A program made the translations under genes and the position numbers. Of a stretch of DNA of 64,000 bases, positions 1-13,683 are shown in pieces; position 1 is the stretch's first letter; each line of letters begins with the position of its first letter. A model generated the notes under the pieces. It saw only the letters and a program-made list of their open reading frames with translations, was not told the DNA's origin and searched no databases. The stretch is from Holtermannia corniformis (Eukaryota; Basidiomycota; Tremellomycetes; Holtermanniales): assembly GCA_001599935.1 (NCBI GenBank), contig BCIJ01000017.1, positions 257,847-321,846 of the forward strand, read 5' to 3'.

Positions 1-779
1 TTCGCTTGCGCATGCCGAGGAGCTTGGGCAGAGCCTAGAGCGAGCTCAGCATTAAACCATGCGCGCGTGAAGCAACCCACCTTGACACTTCCACCCTCCA
101 CTAGCGCGGCCCACACCTTGACTGCTAGTCCATGATCGACATTCGCGGCCGCGGACGCCAGGCCAACACCTAGCAACGCCTGTTCGCGCTTTGTCGACTG
201 AACCAAGCGATTGAGCTGCACCAAAGTCAGTCTGAGGCCTGCCAACTGCATTGAACTGTACCAGAGACACAAAGCCATCTGTTGATGCCAGTAGTTTGGA
301 CACGATGGTCGCCAATGTTGTTTGAAAGTACGGCAAGGGTGTGAGTAGAGAGATGATTGCCGTCAAGAGCTGGACTGTTGCAGCTGTCAAGTGCTGGTCC
401 TTGAGCTGTGATCGGTCAGCAAGCTATTCGAAATTGCTGATCTGACGCACGTCAAACGCTGTGCTCCAGCTCTTGAACACCTCTTCCAAGTTCGGGGACA
501 GTGCGAGGTAGTGTTGGACGATTAGCACTGATTGGTGGGTGATGGGCAATGGCAGCTTTGAGTACGGGGTGTAGATCTGCTGATGGAATGCCACGAAGGC
601 TACAGGATTATATCAGCGATGCCATAGGTCAATGTCGAGTGTTACACACCAGCTCGGCCACCTCTCGACAAGGCATCCTTGACGTCCCTGCCCGACGTAT
701 ACGTCCTTGTACCGACCGCCGGTTTTGGGAACGAGTCGACGTGCTCTGCCTTGTCCTCCCTCTTCCTCTTGGGCGCCAT
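1..779 (-). CDS. URB1/NPA1-like ribosome biogenesis protein, N-terminal part
   Basis: Five exons can be joined in frame (779-650, 599-451, 405-262, 215-81, 34-1), separated by introns of 45-50 nt with GT/AG ends. The ATG at 779-777 opens a basic start (MAPKRKRED). An alpha-helical repeat-like region rich in Leu follows, ending at the window edge with LPKLLGMRKR. The helical pattern and the terminal LLxxRxK motif resemble the N-terminal domain of Urb1/Npa1, a nucleolar factor of early 60S subunit assembly. This assignment rests on memory of the family, not a search. The gene runs off the window, so most of the protein (over 1000 residues in the family) is not visible. It is divergent from the arrestin-like gene, with 323 nt between start codons. 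Another HEAT-like nucleolar protein is possible. Confidence 0.55.
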
Positions 780-1102
780 CGCTGTTGCTGCAGACGGAAT
801 CTAGCACAGTGCTGCCTCCCACTGCACCCTAACGTCCATCCAACCGAAATCTCAGCGAATGGGATTGACAGCACTGCCACGTCATTTACCAACTCCTCGC
901 GACTGCCACGTGGCTGGCGTGTGGCAAAATCCATCCGACGGGCGGCAACCGAACGAGGTTCAAGCCATCTTAGATTGCCGACCAACATGGCCTGGAAGCT
1001 GCCGAACGCACAGCATCGTCACCACTGGGACACTGATCTGCATCAAGCATCGCCACAGTCCGGTACAAGCTCTTGTACGCGGTCGACGGGCCTCTAGCGG
1101 CC
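780..1102. other. Divergent intergenic region, URB1-like / arrestin-like
   Basis: This 323-nt stretch separates two divergent start codons and must hold both promoters. I see no clear TATA box. Open frames here are short and look accidental. Confidence 0.5.
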
Positions 1103-4100
1103 ATGCCACCGCACACCATCTCGCCGACACCTACATCCCAAGGGCTTGGGATCAGCTTCTCGGCACTGTCACCACCACCGCAGCAGAAACAGCAGCCATT
1201 CCCTTCACCGGTCAAGAACCGTGCCCCGCTTCTCCAACCTAGCTTCACATTGAAGCCGACTCATTCTCGCGCTTCACCGGGCGGGGCGTCATTCAACTCG
1301 GCGCACCCATCTCCGGGGACTAACCCTGCTCACGATACTGAGCATACAAATGGGCCAGACGATCGTAATGACCAGGAGGACGAGACGACACCTCTGGTAA
1401 CCAATCGGCCACTCCCATCGACAAGTGTCGCCAGCACTTTTCGCAAAGACAGTTTGATGAGCTTGCGCGCTATCAGCGCACGGTCGCCGTCGAGAGCTGG
1501 GTCAATGGCGTCAGGCGCGTCGGCTTCTGGCTCGGGGTCAGGATCCGGGTCGCCACGGAAGCTTGTCAAGAGACAAAGTCAGACGGATATCCTGAATCGC
1601 ATGGCATCGTCCTCGACGAGCTCGCATGGACCTCGTGCCCGATCAGCAGCCAGCGCGAACCGCGATGGAAGGGCGCTTTCGCCTCCACCGGGCCAACGCC
1701 AAGGTGCCTTTACTCGTCTGTCAGACTACAACGATGACGCTTGCACCCAACGACGACCGTCGATTCCCCAGTCCAATGAATCTCAAAGCATCTACACTGA
1801 GGAGATCGAGGCAACGCCCAGGCCAGAGTCGACCGCTAGTCATTCTGTCACACCCCTAGACTTCCCTCAGCCACCGCAGCATCCTCCGCAGTCCGGCTAC
1901 GGATACCTCGGCCAACCCTTCGCGACTTCGCCAGAGGACTGCCAGAATCACCCGCAGACATCACTCCACATGGGTCCTAGGACCATCTCGCAGCACATTC
2001 CGCGCTCCGCGTCGGTGCCGCTCAACTCGCAACCCTTGCCATCACCTCGAGAGGAGTCATCGACTGCGCCAAGCCAAGATCAGAAGCGGACGAGCGCCGC
2101 GTCTGCCATTTCCTGCGGGACGCACTCGCGCAACGCCGCCCTGCTACAGGCCGAGTCAGGAGGGATGATGCTTGCGTTTTCTCCAGCGCACGGTGTTTTT
2201 CGCAACGGCGAACCCATCTGCGGCGCTACGGCTATGCACACGGGCATGATACCCAACGGCCGACCACTCACCATGCCTATACCCTCGCCACATCGTGCTG
2301 GCTCACACCCGATGCGAGCTGCAAGGAGCCTCGGCGCACCACCGACAGTAGCACCCCATCAGGCAGGTCAGCCCCGTATCTCTCAACAAGAGCTGTACGA
2401 GCCTTCGCGTCGCTCGTCACGCCCGTCGAACGCCTCGCATCGACCACGCTCAATGTCCGATGGCGCATCCCTCATTCGTCAAGGTACCCTTCTTCACCCA
2501 CAATCATCCAACAAGCGCGCGTCCGCTGAACTAGGCATCCTCCTCGGTGGTCCCAAATCCCGTCGTCTCAGCACCGGCAAGCTCCTGCCCGCGCCAGGGG
2601 AAGACGCTCTCCGTCAAATGGAAAAGCTCATGGCGGATGGCATGGTGAACCGTGATCAACGAGTTGGGCTCGAAGCCAAGAAGAAGACCAAAGCGAGGAT
2701 CGAGGTCGATGTCGTGCTTGAGCGAGACTGTGTGGTCGAGGGCGGCGAGATCAAAGGCCGGCTTGAGATCTTGGTCCGAGGCGGGAAACGCGGCGAGGGT
2801 GTCAGAGTCGGCGCCGGCAAGATTCGAGTACTTGGTTTCGAGGGTGCGTTGGTGAGCGTGCTGCTGCGATCAGTCGTACTGACGGGACAATGTATAGACT
2901 TGGCGCCCCCTGCATCCCGCCACATCTTTTATCACCAGTCTCACCCTCTGCCACTTTTCTCCAACCCGCCTTTGCTGAACGGCCCAACATCGAGCTTGTT
3001 CGGCTCAGAACCCGACGACGAAGGCTATCGGTAAGCCAATCATGTCTTCATACACGCACAAGTCACTGACCTGGCAAAGTATGGCCGTCGAGGGCACCCA
3101 CTTTGTTCCCTTCTGTATGCGCCTACCCCTCGGCGGTGGCGCAAAAGGGACCTACACTTCGCCCGGCGGTAAAGGTCCATGTGTGCGTTACGTCGTCGTC
3201 GGCTCTGTCAAGCTACACATGACGGCCACGGGCAAGCGCTCAATCGCTCACTTTTATCGCCCAATCCACCTCTTGCCCTACCTCAACCCCAGTACCGCTC
3301 TTGCGCCCGCAAAGAGCCCGATCGAGGCCTCTGTGGAGAGAGGCTTGGGCTGGAGCTTGGGAGGGGAGAAGGGCAGAGTCGAGCTGACGGCGCGGATGGC
3401 AAGAGCTAACTGGGTCAGCGGACAAAGGGTATGGTGTGAAGTGGGTGTGCGCAATGGGAGCAGTCGCAAGGTGAGCTTCGGAAACGGATCGACCACCAGT
3501 GCCACTGACATCCGTTTAGATCAAGAATCTCAACGTCGCGCTCCTTCAAACCGTTCAGGTTTTCAATCCCGTCCCAACGCTCGACCCTGCAGAAGGTAGC
3601 CGCTGCTTACCGGTCAAAGGTGGCGCATCGCACACTCCGGACAATGACGCCTGCACGACGAGTACCGTTCGCCGTAAAGTCAGCGAGGAGATCCTCGAGG
3701 CCGACGCGACGAGTCACGGAGCCGGAAGAGTCACTGGGAAGGGTTGGTGGACCGGTGTGGATGCAGGTGGGCAGGGTCGATGGGAGTGCAGTTTGCAGAT
3801 TCCAGTACGTGGCGGCGGGACCACACCTTGCGAGATAGCTCACCTCCTATCAGCCCGGCATGGTCTCAATACGACGTTCTCGCCTGATCGAAGTGTCTTA
3901 CGTCCTCCGAGTTACCGTCAATGGGTCAATCTACGTCGATCTGCCGGTCAATCTCATCAATTTCCTGTCCATCGATCCACCTCCTTCTTTCCGGCCGATC
4001 GGTGCACTGCCAGCGATCGAAAGTGCTGTACCCACTGTACAGTTACCTGTCGACGTAGCCGTGCACAAAACGCACCAGCCCACCGTCGACATCCAAGATA

Positions 4101-6499
4101 CTTTCAGGCCCGACTTTGAAGTGTCCGTCAACTATGACGCGTATCGGCAAGCTGGCCCGGCGAACCATTCGCGGACCGTCTCAGAATTCAGCATTGATAC
4201 GCATGGTATTCCAGCTCGCGCCAGTTCAACAACACTGGATATCGACAATCTCCTAGCCGCCGGCCGCGCTAGAGCAAATGCCAGGCTTCCGCCGAGTGGT
4301 CAAGAAGCGATTAGGTCACGACCGGTCTCCATGTCAGAGAGCCTCGCGAGCAACTACGGAGTGGCCCGGAGTGCCGAAGGACCGACAACCTCCTCGACGA
4401 GCCTGCAAAGCCAAGCGCCAATGAAGCACACCCGTTCGACGCCAATCTTGCGACCCAAGGGTGCTCGCGTTCAGTCCTTCATCTCCGAGGTCGAGTCGGC
4501 ACTGTCGGTAGATGAAGAGGAGCCGCCTGATCTGCGCATGGCAGAAGCAAGGCGGCGTGTCGGCCGTCAGATGAGCCTTGCTGCAATCACGCGTCAGATT
4601 GCCGAAGAGGCAAGTCCAGAAGCTGTGGATGTCGGTGATACAGAAGAGGGCGAGCTCTCGCCACCCGAAGGGGCATACGTCCCTGCCGAAACGCCACACG
4701 AGGAGTCCATCAAGATGATGCAGGACACCCCGCACGTCCCAGATGTGCGGCAATTGGCGACACAGGTCACCACGACTGCGGCTGAAGGGCTTATCAGCGA
4801 AGGACCGCTACACGAGGAGGTCGATGATGACGAGGCTGAGCGTGAAGGTGTACTGGACGACATCATGTCGGAAGAGTACGAGCAGATTCGAGAGGACGAT
4901 GACGTCCAAGAAGCCAACCAGACGTTCGGGAGCGAGTTCGACAACCCGCCTGAATTAGCAAGTGACGCCAAGCCGACGTCGTTCGGCAGCGAGTGGCAGC
5001 ATTCAAACGTGTTCGAACAGACGGAGCCAGGATTGATGCCGTATCCCACACGGGAACAACACATCCTACAAACGCGGTCGGCCTACGGCTCATTCGCAGC
5101 TTCGGCCATCAGTGGCGTCAGCGGGCAGAGCGGCGAGGAATCCGAAGTCGGCCAAGTTCAGCAGGCTGTGCGACGCAACGTCAGCATCAAGCTGCCGTCT
5201 CATCTGGCGGAGACGCCAGCGCGACGCGGCTCGAGCTCACCCACGAGGTCAGAGGCGTCCCACATGGACTCAACTCGCAAATTGTCCATCGTGACGAGAT
5301 CGCCACATAGCTCTCAAGGCTCGCCCCGGCGTGCATCACCCGCCGGATTGGCATCACCCGCCGGATTGGCATCACCCATTGGCATGCGTCGCGAGCTCTC
5401 GAACGGTCCTTCGCCTCTGCGAACACATACGTTGGGACATCAGTCCTTCGAAGGGTCTTCGGATCTTTTCAATAGAGGGTACGCAACACAACCGAGCGGC
5501 GGTGCTCTCGCCGCATCACCATCCCGTGCGTCGCCCGGCCCTACACAATCGCCGAAGACACTGGTTTCCCAAGACGCTCATCCGTCGCCACGAAACGGGC
5601 AGTGGGTCTCGCGTCGCCCTAGTGCCCAAGAGGATGTGTCGCTTGAGCCCCCAGAGCTCGCGCAGTCTGTGGCGGGCGACTCGGCTTCATCTGAGGGCGA
5701 AGGCTTGGAGTCGCCACAGATGGATATCCTGACGCCTTTGGCAGGATCTCAAGCGTTCGGCTTGAGATCACCAGGCCGGCGCGCTTTACCGCGCATCCCG
5801 TCTGTACGGTCCGTGGGTAGCCCACAGTCATCTTTAGCGGGATCGAACCGCTCCTCGTGGTCCCCGAGTGCTGCGCTCGTTCGGTCTCAATCGATCTTTG
5901 GCAATCCTACCAAGCAACCGATGATCAACCCATCTCCTCCACAGGGGCCGAGACTCCCGCGACCCAAAGCCATGTACGACAAGGACAACACGGATACGGT
6001 CTCCATCGCCGAGTCTGAGGCCAGCTCGGTGCACTCTGTCTTACCGTCCGTTCGGTCGAAGATTGCCCAACTCGAGTCCCGAGACCAAGCTTTGCGAAGC
6101 TTCACCAACGTGGCGCTGGCCACGTCAACGGGAACATCCCCTCAACGGCAAAGCTACACCACCGCCCTCGCACGCAATCGCCACAGCTTGTATGACGAAG
6201 ATGCTTTCGCTGGTCGCCACACGATGGAACGGTCAACCTCGGCTTTCAGCCAGCCTGAGCACTTGAGGCCGCAAAGCGACTACTCTGGCGGATGGCTTGA
6301 GGCCCCCCAGCGCAAGGGGTCGTCGACATCGATCAACTCAAGCTCGACCACTGCCACCACCATCGAACACGCCTTCCTGAGTCGCAACGCTAGCCAAGCC
6401 TCGCACAAGACGTACGGTATGGTTTCACCGCGTTACACCTTGCCGACACTGTTCGCCGGTGGCGGTTCCGATGACGAATCATCCGAAGGACTCCTGTAA
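1103..6499 (+). CDS. Large arrestin-fold protein, possible trafficking adaptor
   Basis: Five exons (1103-2843, 2898-3030, 3080-3470, 3520-3804, 3854-6499) give 1731 residues. Residues 1 to about 520 are Pro/Ser-rich and probably disordered. An arrestin N-domain begins near residue 530 (RIEVDVVLERDCVVEGGEIKG) and an arrestin C-domain follows (WECSLQIP, IRRSRLIEVSYVLRVTV, DLPVNLINF). The remaining ~760 residues are acidic, then Ser/Pro-rich. The architecture resembles fungal alpha-arrestins (ARTs), which recruit ubiquitin ligases to membrane transporters, although it is longer than usual. I saw no clear PPxY motif, so ligase recruitment is not shown. I chose the ATG at 1103 because it has a good context (gcggccATGcc); the open frame upstream has no earlier ATG. 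The first intron is 54 nt and stop-free, so its retention would keep the frame. Confidence 0.8.
5333..5382 (+). repeat. 18-nt coding tandem repeat
   Basis: Two perfect copies of an 18-nt unit (5333-5350, 5351-5368) and a partial third lie inside the arrestin-like gene. They encode SPAGLA repeated, then SPIGM. The unit is a multiple of three, so length changes would keep the frame. Confidence 0.85.
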
Positions 6500-6582
6500 T
6501 GACCAATTTGTATGCCGGGTGCAGATGATATCTGGTCGTAAACAAGTCATCACGTTACATGCACTCAAGATCTCAGAATGAC

Positions 6583-8555
6583 TCAATTCTTGCCTTTCTT
6601 GTGCTGATCGCTCTTCCTACGTTTGCCGGTCTTCGTTTGACGGTCCTGTTCTGCAAGAGTATCCAGCCAGGACTCCAGTTGGTCATGCTCCAGACCGTAG
6701 CCGAGGAGCTCGTCCCTGTGTGCGTGTAAGTGCTGGCGGCACGGTTGACTCGGCACTTACTGGGTAAATGTTGCGAGTAAGCGCAAGCCCGTCAGGTCCC
6801 ATGTGGAGCCAAGGACTTCTTGCTCGCCGCGCGCGTAGATATCGCGACGCACGCTCTCCTTGAGCCCCAGCGCCTCCCATCGACCGATACGCCACTCGAA
6901 GAAGCGCTGCGCCAGTCGAAGAAGAATAGGCAGGGGCCGTGCATAGCCGTCCACGCCGACACTTGAGCTTGAAGAGGCCTCACTTTCGTCGCTGGCTTCT
7001 GACGACTCTCGTGAATGAGTCGCGGCACTGCCAGTCGCCTGTTGATCGCCAGAGGATTGCTTGGCCGCCTCTTGCTGCTGGGCGTCTTCCTGGATGAGGT
7101 GAAGTAGAGCGCTTGGGCTCGTCAAGACGTTGCGCTTGTCGCGGTCCAGCAACTCCATGGCCAGGGCCAAGGTGGATATAAGAGCTCCCTCGGCCTTCTC
7201 CTCCCACAGTTTGATCTCGACCTCGGCCGCCTCGCGCTTGACCCGGGCTTCCACCTGCTCAGGTGTCTCGATGACCTCTTCGACTGGCGCATCCGTCCCG
7301 TCCATGCTGATCGCCGGACTCTGCGACATGCCTGTCCGACGGGATCTCGACCTCGATCTCGAATTTGACAACGATCCACGCCCACGCTTGAGCTTCGCTG
7401 CCGATGGCTTCGGGGGAACAAAAGGGAGAGTGCGGACCTTTTCGACGCACACTGAGAGTGCAAAGTCGGCTTTCAGCAAGCCAATGTCGAGTCTCAGGCG
7501 CAGTGGTCGGTCCGCAGACAGACCTAGGTTGCGCACCATGACTTGGGGATCTGTAGTGTCGTCCACCATGCGCACATCGGGCATGGCGGCAATGGTCTCA
7601 ATACATCCATACAGGGTTCTGAGGATGGTGAAGAGCTCCGCAGGTGACAGCAGACCCAAGGCGATAGGAGCGTTTGCAGTTATCTGGGCGGGGTTAGACG
7701 GGCCCGCCTTGGGGTGCGAAACAATAGCCCGGGGTGGTTGATGCTGTTGCGAAGCCGTGAAAGCCACGGCTCGATCAAGAAGTGGGTTGAACCTGGATCT
7801 TGCAAGGATTCCAGCCACCGCCGGAGACAACTCTGGGGACGTCGACGAAGGGGGTAGCTGCAAGCCGAAGCCTTGCAGATCACACTTGATCTCATCCAGC
7901 GTAGCTGCTGCCCGGACCTGAGCCGCAAAGTCCGAATCCGCCGGTGTCTCTCGCAGGATCCGAAGAGCGGCCTGCCAGTGCTTGAAGAAGGCTCGTACAG
8001 TGATCCCGACAGCGGCCCGGAGATCGCGCGCATCGTGCTCATTGAGCTCATCTGCCAGCTCTGGAGAGCATACCAGCTGCAAGAGGGCCGCGTGTGCCCA
8101 TAGATACGCCTTGGCAAGACAGGCCTGGACAAGCTTTTCGCCACTCGCCGTCCTCACCGGGTTGTGCAGGAACGTGTTGGCGTCGTCCTCGTAGGTCCTG
8201 AGAGACACCAACGCATGGATCACCGTGCTGATGTCGCTACTGGTAGGACTCGACGCTTCGCTACCATAAGGCAGCGCGTACACCGGCCTGAGCAAGCTTT
8301 CGTCGGGCAAGACAGCTGCGGAGGTCTTGCGGCGCAGGGTCAAGTATGATAGTGGCTTGAGCAGCTGCAGTGCAGACTTGGGCCAGGATTGCGGCACTGA
8401 TCCGAAACGAGTCAGCAAACGCGATGCAGACGCGTCAAGTCATACCAACCTTCTTTCGGGGTATGACCTGCAAACAGTCCGCTCAAAGAGTCGACTGCCT
8501 CTGCGTCTGTTGCAAAGGTCGCGACAGTGCTGGTATCGTGCTGTTCACCGCTCAT
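6583..8555 (-). CDS. Unrecognised 624-aa protein with Arg/Ser tract and basic tail
   Basis: Three exons (8555-8450, 8396-6761, 6715-6583) join in frame to 624 residues. I do not recognise the family. The first ~330 residues look alpha-helical and soluble. An Arg/Ser-rich stretch follows (SLSNSRSRSRSRRTG), then a Glu-rich helical segment, and the C-terminus is strongly basic (GKRRKSDQHKKGKN), which suggests a nuclear or nucleolar protein (inference). The 53-nt first intron and 45-nt second intron have standard ends. The gene is convergent with the arrestin-like gene; the stop codons are about 85 nt apart. Confidence 0.75.
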
Positions 8556-8804
8556 GCCGACTGCACGTCTTGTCGGTCGTGGATGTTGGATACAAGGCCG
8601 CACGGGCTTGGAAACACGCTTGGGCCTGGCGGATAGGGGCTGCCGTGGCGGGGATCGACGTGTAGCAATGCATATAGAGGTCTATCGTTCAGCCATGCTC
8701 GAGCCGCTACAGTGACAGTCGTTACAAGCAGCCAAGAAACAAGAAAGATGCAGGGGACAGGGAGAGATACAGGAAATCGGACATGGAACACTCGCGACGA
8801 CCCC

Positions 8805-11800
8805 TCAATTGGCCATCACGGGTCCCATCATGGGGCTTGCAACTGGGCTGCTGTCAATCGGAGTCGATGACAGCGAGCTTGTCAGACTCTGCATGGCTTG
8901 CTCGGTCAAGGCATCGACGTGTTCGATCTCTGCCTTTGATGGAGTGCTGGCCGAGGACGAGTATGTCGAGTAATTGTGGTGAGGGTACACCACTCTCGGA
9001 GTGGTCGCCGTGGGCGTCGTCCTGCCCGACTCCGCGTAGCTGAAAGACGAAAAGTACTGGTCGAGCGAACCTGTCGAATGTGTCCGACGGGTCTCAAGAC
9101 TCGGCGCGCCACCCCAGCAAAACCTGCCAAAGGTCAGTGTGTTCATCAAGCGATCCGTGCCACTCACTGCTCGATGAAGCTGCTGTAGCTCGAGGTGCTC
9201 ATATCGTCCGACTCGCGTCTACCGTGGCGACCAAGATCCGGGCTCCAGTGGTCCAACGGTACGTCGATCGGTGACCGTGGTGAGGCGGAAGTGACAGAGC
9301 TGGTCGTGATCGAACTCGAATCGAGTGCAGGTGGAGACGAGTCGGTATCACTTTGAGTGGGCCGGGACGGTGACCATTCATTCCGCTTGAAAGTGGCCGC
9401 TGGTGAGGTCATGGCACGATGCAGCGTAGCTACGGGGCGCGCTGGTGAAGACGGTGCTTTGGTTGCGGGAGCGGGCGCCGGAGTCGACACAGTTGTCATG
9501 GGCGGCGAAGGACCTTGTACGTTGAGTACTGGCGTCGAGCTAGCTTCGGCACCCTTGCCTTTGTCGTCTGCAAACGACACTGCAAACGCATCACCTTGAC
9601 CTGGCAGGTCCAGTGACAAGTTTCGAGGCGAATAGAACTCGGTTGCGGCATGAGGATTGCGTGGCGCGAAGGAGATCATGCCTGGCTGGACTTCTGGCAG
9701 CTCAGACCGCTTGCCCACCGGTGACGTTCGGCGGCCGTTTGTGTCTTTCAGAGCACTGCCGATGTCGTACCGGTTCGCCAATGGCAGACCGATCACTGAG
9801 CCGGGCACATTGTCACCGTCTACAAGGGGCTTTGTTGTATCTCGAGGCGAGCTCTGTGGCGATAGCGATCCAGCGAGACGCTTCGAAGGCGAATTGGGCG
9901 CCAAGCGGTCCTTCCGCGGCGAAGTCAGATGATGATCGCGGTCCGCGTCGTCCACACTGAGACTGTTAAGTTTGAGTCGCAGGTCGGCGAGACGGTCTTG
10001 CTGGGAACCGCCACCAGTGACGCTCCATTGAGATGTCCTTCCACCGATTGAGCGCCCCATGCCCGGCTTTATGTTGGCATCGTTGGCGCTTGGCCGAGTT
10101 GCGGCCATGCGCGCAGGCGGCGGGACCACCTTGGCAAATGTCACCTGGTAATTGCTGCCGCCGTTCGAGTCCCAGAACTCGCGACCGTCCGTGTTGTAGC
10201 GAATACAGAGGAACAAGGTCTTCTCTTCAATCTTGGGCAACACGTCGTGCAGCTTGATCTGAAACGCAAAGCGGTCGTAGCGTCCGCCCTTGGTCGAATC
10301 CTTGAATGTCGCCGTGACTTCCGACGTTGTCGACCACCAGTCGAGTGTGAAGCGTACAGCGACCCACTTTTGAAAGTGTAAATTCTTGACTTGGACAAGA
10401 CCTCGGATCGACCTGCGATCTTCATCAAGAAAGAGCGATTCGAGGAAAATGTCGGCATCTGGTGCGTGCGAAGTGGGGAAGTTGGGAAGTCGGATCTGCA
10501 GTTGCTTGGTGTGCTCGAGCGCCTCGTCATCTGTCGATGGGAAGGGGAATTCCTCAGCCTCGCCTTCGGAAGTTGTGTAATGCTCCGTTGGGGAGCCATC
10601 TCGGCTGACCACCTGAGGCTTTTGGTCGTGCAGAAACAGCTTGACGCGCTCCAGTTGCGAGTCAAAGTGTACATACTTTGGACAACTTGGTGTCGAAGGG
10701 CATGATTTCGACTCGAACCTCGCAGGCGGCGGCTTGGCTGGTGCTGCCAAAGGCGTTCCACTCGAAGGATCGAGCGGACCTACGTACTTTAGTGCCGGCC
10801 TCAGAATCTCGCCCGACTTTTTGCGGATAAGCGTGGCGCTGTACGGCGAGAGAATGGATGCACTCTGAGGGCCCGCCTGGAGAGGCGCGACGATGCCTTC
10901 GAGGTTGAGTTTGAGCCCGTTGTCAACCTTGCGCTTGGGTTGTAGCTGCGTGGCAGGCTTGTCAGAATTCGGCCGGGTGCTGGGGACCGGGGGAGCTGGC
11001 GATGGGCGAAGCAGGGGTAGGGATGATTCGGACCGCGCTCGAGATGGATGCATACGGCGCGGGATGATGTTGCCGGATACATGGGTTGCAGGGCCAGTTG
11101 GGGTAGCAGGAGGTGAGTGGTTCGGACTTCCACTCAGTGGACTGCGCGATTGCGGTGACCTCGAGCCATCGGGGGAATTGTGCACAGAGCTGCTGGAGGA
11201 CGCAGAGTCCGGCAGCTCGGTGAAGCCAAACAGCCGAGGTCGACGACCGCGTCTCGTGGTGAGTTGCAGCGAGTCGACATGGTCCATTCGCCTTGGTGGC
11301 GAGCGGACTTCGGGCAAGACCTGCATCATGATGGGCAGTGGACTTTGCGACGAGGCATAAGTGGGCGTCGTGGCACCAAGCGATGACGATGCCTTTGACC
11401 TTGCTGGCATCGAAGCCGCAGCCATGGCCGGTAAAGCGGTATCTGACGCTGGTCGAGAGAGCGACGATGGCCCTGCAACCGGTTGTGGCGACGTCAAGCG
11501 TTCGGGCGTCGGTGGCTGAACAAAGATTGTGCTAGCTACACTTTCTGACCTAGGCGGACATCAGCCCATTGTTCTGAGCATTTGAGTTGAAGCCGACGTA
11601 CACAGACGAGCCAAGAGACCGCAGCGGGCCACTGGAGCGGCGAGCTGTGTTCCCGCCGTGCAAACGCTCCACCAGAGCTTCCTCCATCTGACCCGCTGTC
11701 GACGGCAAAGTTGCCGTGCTCGCTGCGTTGTAGGGCATCCTGTCCCAAATGCTTTGCGTCTCCTGTACCTTCAGAGTCCGGTTGCCGCCGAGCGAGTTGC

Positions 11801-12023
11801 GAATCCCTTTTGGCGAGCCAAGACTGAGCGTTGCGATGTGCGGAAGGGAGTGTGGAGTATGCAGATCAAAGGGGATCGGCGCAGCCCACGTAGTGATCGG
11901 CGTGCACTCGTCACCGTCAACGGTCGCGAGGGAGAATGGGTCGCTCTGAGGAAAAGGTGGAGACGGAGGAGGCGTGGGGAGTTGCGAGGCGACCGAGCTG
12001 ACCACGGGATCACGCTGGGTCAT
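8805..12023 (-). CDS. Glycogen-targeting regulatory subunit of protein phosphatase 1 (CBM21)
   Basis: Three exons (12023-11602, 11549-9168, 9123-8805) encode 1040 residues. The long N-terminal half is Pro/Ser-rich. A KYVHF sequence fits the RVxF docking motif for the PP1 catalytic subunit. About 70-190 residues later a CBM21 domain is visible (GLVQVKNLHFQKWVAVRFTL, then WWSTTSEVTATF, then FWDSNGGSNYQVTF). This order, RVxF then CBM21, is that of yeast Gac1/Pig1 and animal PPP1R3 proteins, which bring PP1 to glycogen and activate glycogen synthase. The C-terminal exon holds the aromatic patch QFCWGG. The start is the ATG at 12023; the frame is open upstream only to a TTG. Regulation by phosphorylation is likely from the Ser/Pro content, but that is inference. 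Confidence 0.88.
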
Positions 12024-13683
12024 GGGAATGGTTAGCTCGGATACCAATTGGTTTCAGAAGCTCGACGCCAAATGAGGGAGCGAGCGCGAACACTATTAAC
12101 GTGCGGTCACCCCGTGCTTGCCAGGACAACAGTGACGCAGCCTAGTGCGAGTCGCCCGTCGAAAAGGGAATCGTTGGGGATCAGACGGCGTCGAGTCCAG
12201 TCTAACGGAGCGAGCGAGAGCTCTACCGATGGGCGCCAGCTTCGCAACGGCAGCTGAAGGCGTAGGAGAGTCTCGACCTGCGCCGCACACGACTTGGACG
12301 CCTGGCCGACTCGCAGAAGGTATGATGAACTGGAGATGAACTGACCGAGAACAAAAAAGCTACAGCGCAGGTCGCACGCGCCGGGTACCGACGGAAGCAC
12401 GGAGCACGTCGCGGTTTTCGTCTCCACCGCAAACTCAAACGGGTGTTGGATTTGATTGACTGGCGGTCTGATGAGATCGCCGAGACGTTGCCGTGACAAC
12501 GGGGGATGTGCCGAAAGTCTTGCTGGGGCAGCCGCGCTCTCCACGGCGCTCGCTGGGGCGGGCTGACGACGCGGAAAGACACGCCCAAAACTGGCGCAAG
12601 ACGGCTCGGACGCCACTGATGATTTCATCCCTCACACAGTTGGCCCGCGTGGGCCCTGTCGGTTCCCCTGCGGCCCTGGTAGGGGCGCAGCGTCTGTGGC
12701 GGGGGAGTGGAGAGAGAGGAATCACCCAACACGGCAATCCACGCCATGGGCGGAGTGCGACGAATGCACGCGCCGTAAAGAATGTCAATTTTCGCAGAAC
12801 AACGACCGGTTCCGACGGACGATCGTGGCGGCGATCGCGACGCGTCGTTTTCGGCCAACAATTCACCAAAATGGTTTCTCAAAGCGCCGGTGAGTTGACA
12901 TCACACCACTGCTACACTCCGACCTTCAGGTGGCTGGCCGACGATCTCCCCACGGCGCCATGACAACCTTGCCGCAGCCGCGCCGGAAACCCCCGCGGCG
13001 CCACACTTTGGACGTTCCCTGAGCTATGTCTCGTACGTGACGCTTCCCGCACGTTAGGCTGCCAACTGCCGATGAGCTGCTGATTCGGCCGCAAGCTGGA
13101 GTGCACAGTACGTACAGAGCATGTCACACCTTCGATCTCTTTGTGCAGAGTTGTGGTTGCTGACAGTGTAGCATGCACAGTGACAGTTCGTACGAACAGA
13201 GCTGATAACGACATGAATGCCATGCAATGTCATCTTCATGGACAAGGGTCAGGATGTCTGATTCGATGAGAAGGAGCATATAGAGAGAACGGCGTCACAT
13301 ACAATGCACCTAGTGATCATAGCAAATACAATGACTGGAAGAGAGCGAGGCCTCTACATCGTCCCTTCGGTCGATCGTGGACTACTGTAGTTGATTAGGC
13401 CTCGACAACTATGCCGGTTAGTTCGTCTTTTGAGTAGAGCGCAGGCGAGCGGCGCGACGCGGGGACGATGGACCGGCCGACAAGAGTTTCTTGGTCGCCA
13501 TTGGTGAAGTCCTATGAGGTCCGAGCTCAGAACGAGATGAAGTTGCAATATCTTGCTTGGCAGCCGAGGCCCGGACAGACAGAACGGGCCCCGCAAGACC
13601 GATCTTTCCGCGCTTGGGAAACGGCGGGAGGATGTGCGTCGCCTTGACAGTCCGAAAGGCCGGATCGGGGCGACCTTTGGACG
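12024..13683. other. Long intergenic region without a convincing gene
   Basis: This 1.66 kb stretch lies between the start of the PP1-subunit gene and the stop of the type I gene. Several overlapping open frames occur on both strands, but none has fungal protein character or good intron borders. The last ~270 nt (13418-13683, minus) carry an open frame related to the one downstream of the second type I gene; see the finding. Confidence 0.5.

Noticed and set aside
549..1097. A 182-aa plus-strand frame
   Set aside because: It is antisense to the first exons of the URB1-like gene, whose exon chain is consistent over five exons; the plus-strand peptide has no domain character.
3042..3599. Separate genes within 1073-6499
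   Set aside because: The fragments join through four 49-54 nt introns into a single arrestin-fold protein whose total length is divisible by three.
12107..12963. Overlapping frames on both strands upstream of the PP1-subunit gene
   Set aside because: All are GC-biased chance frames rich in Arg/Ser/Pro with no splice support or recognisable domain.
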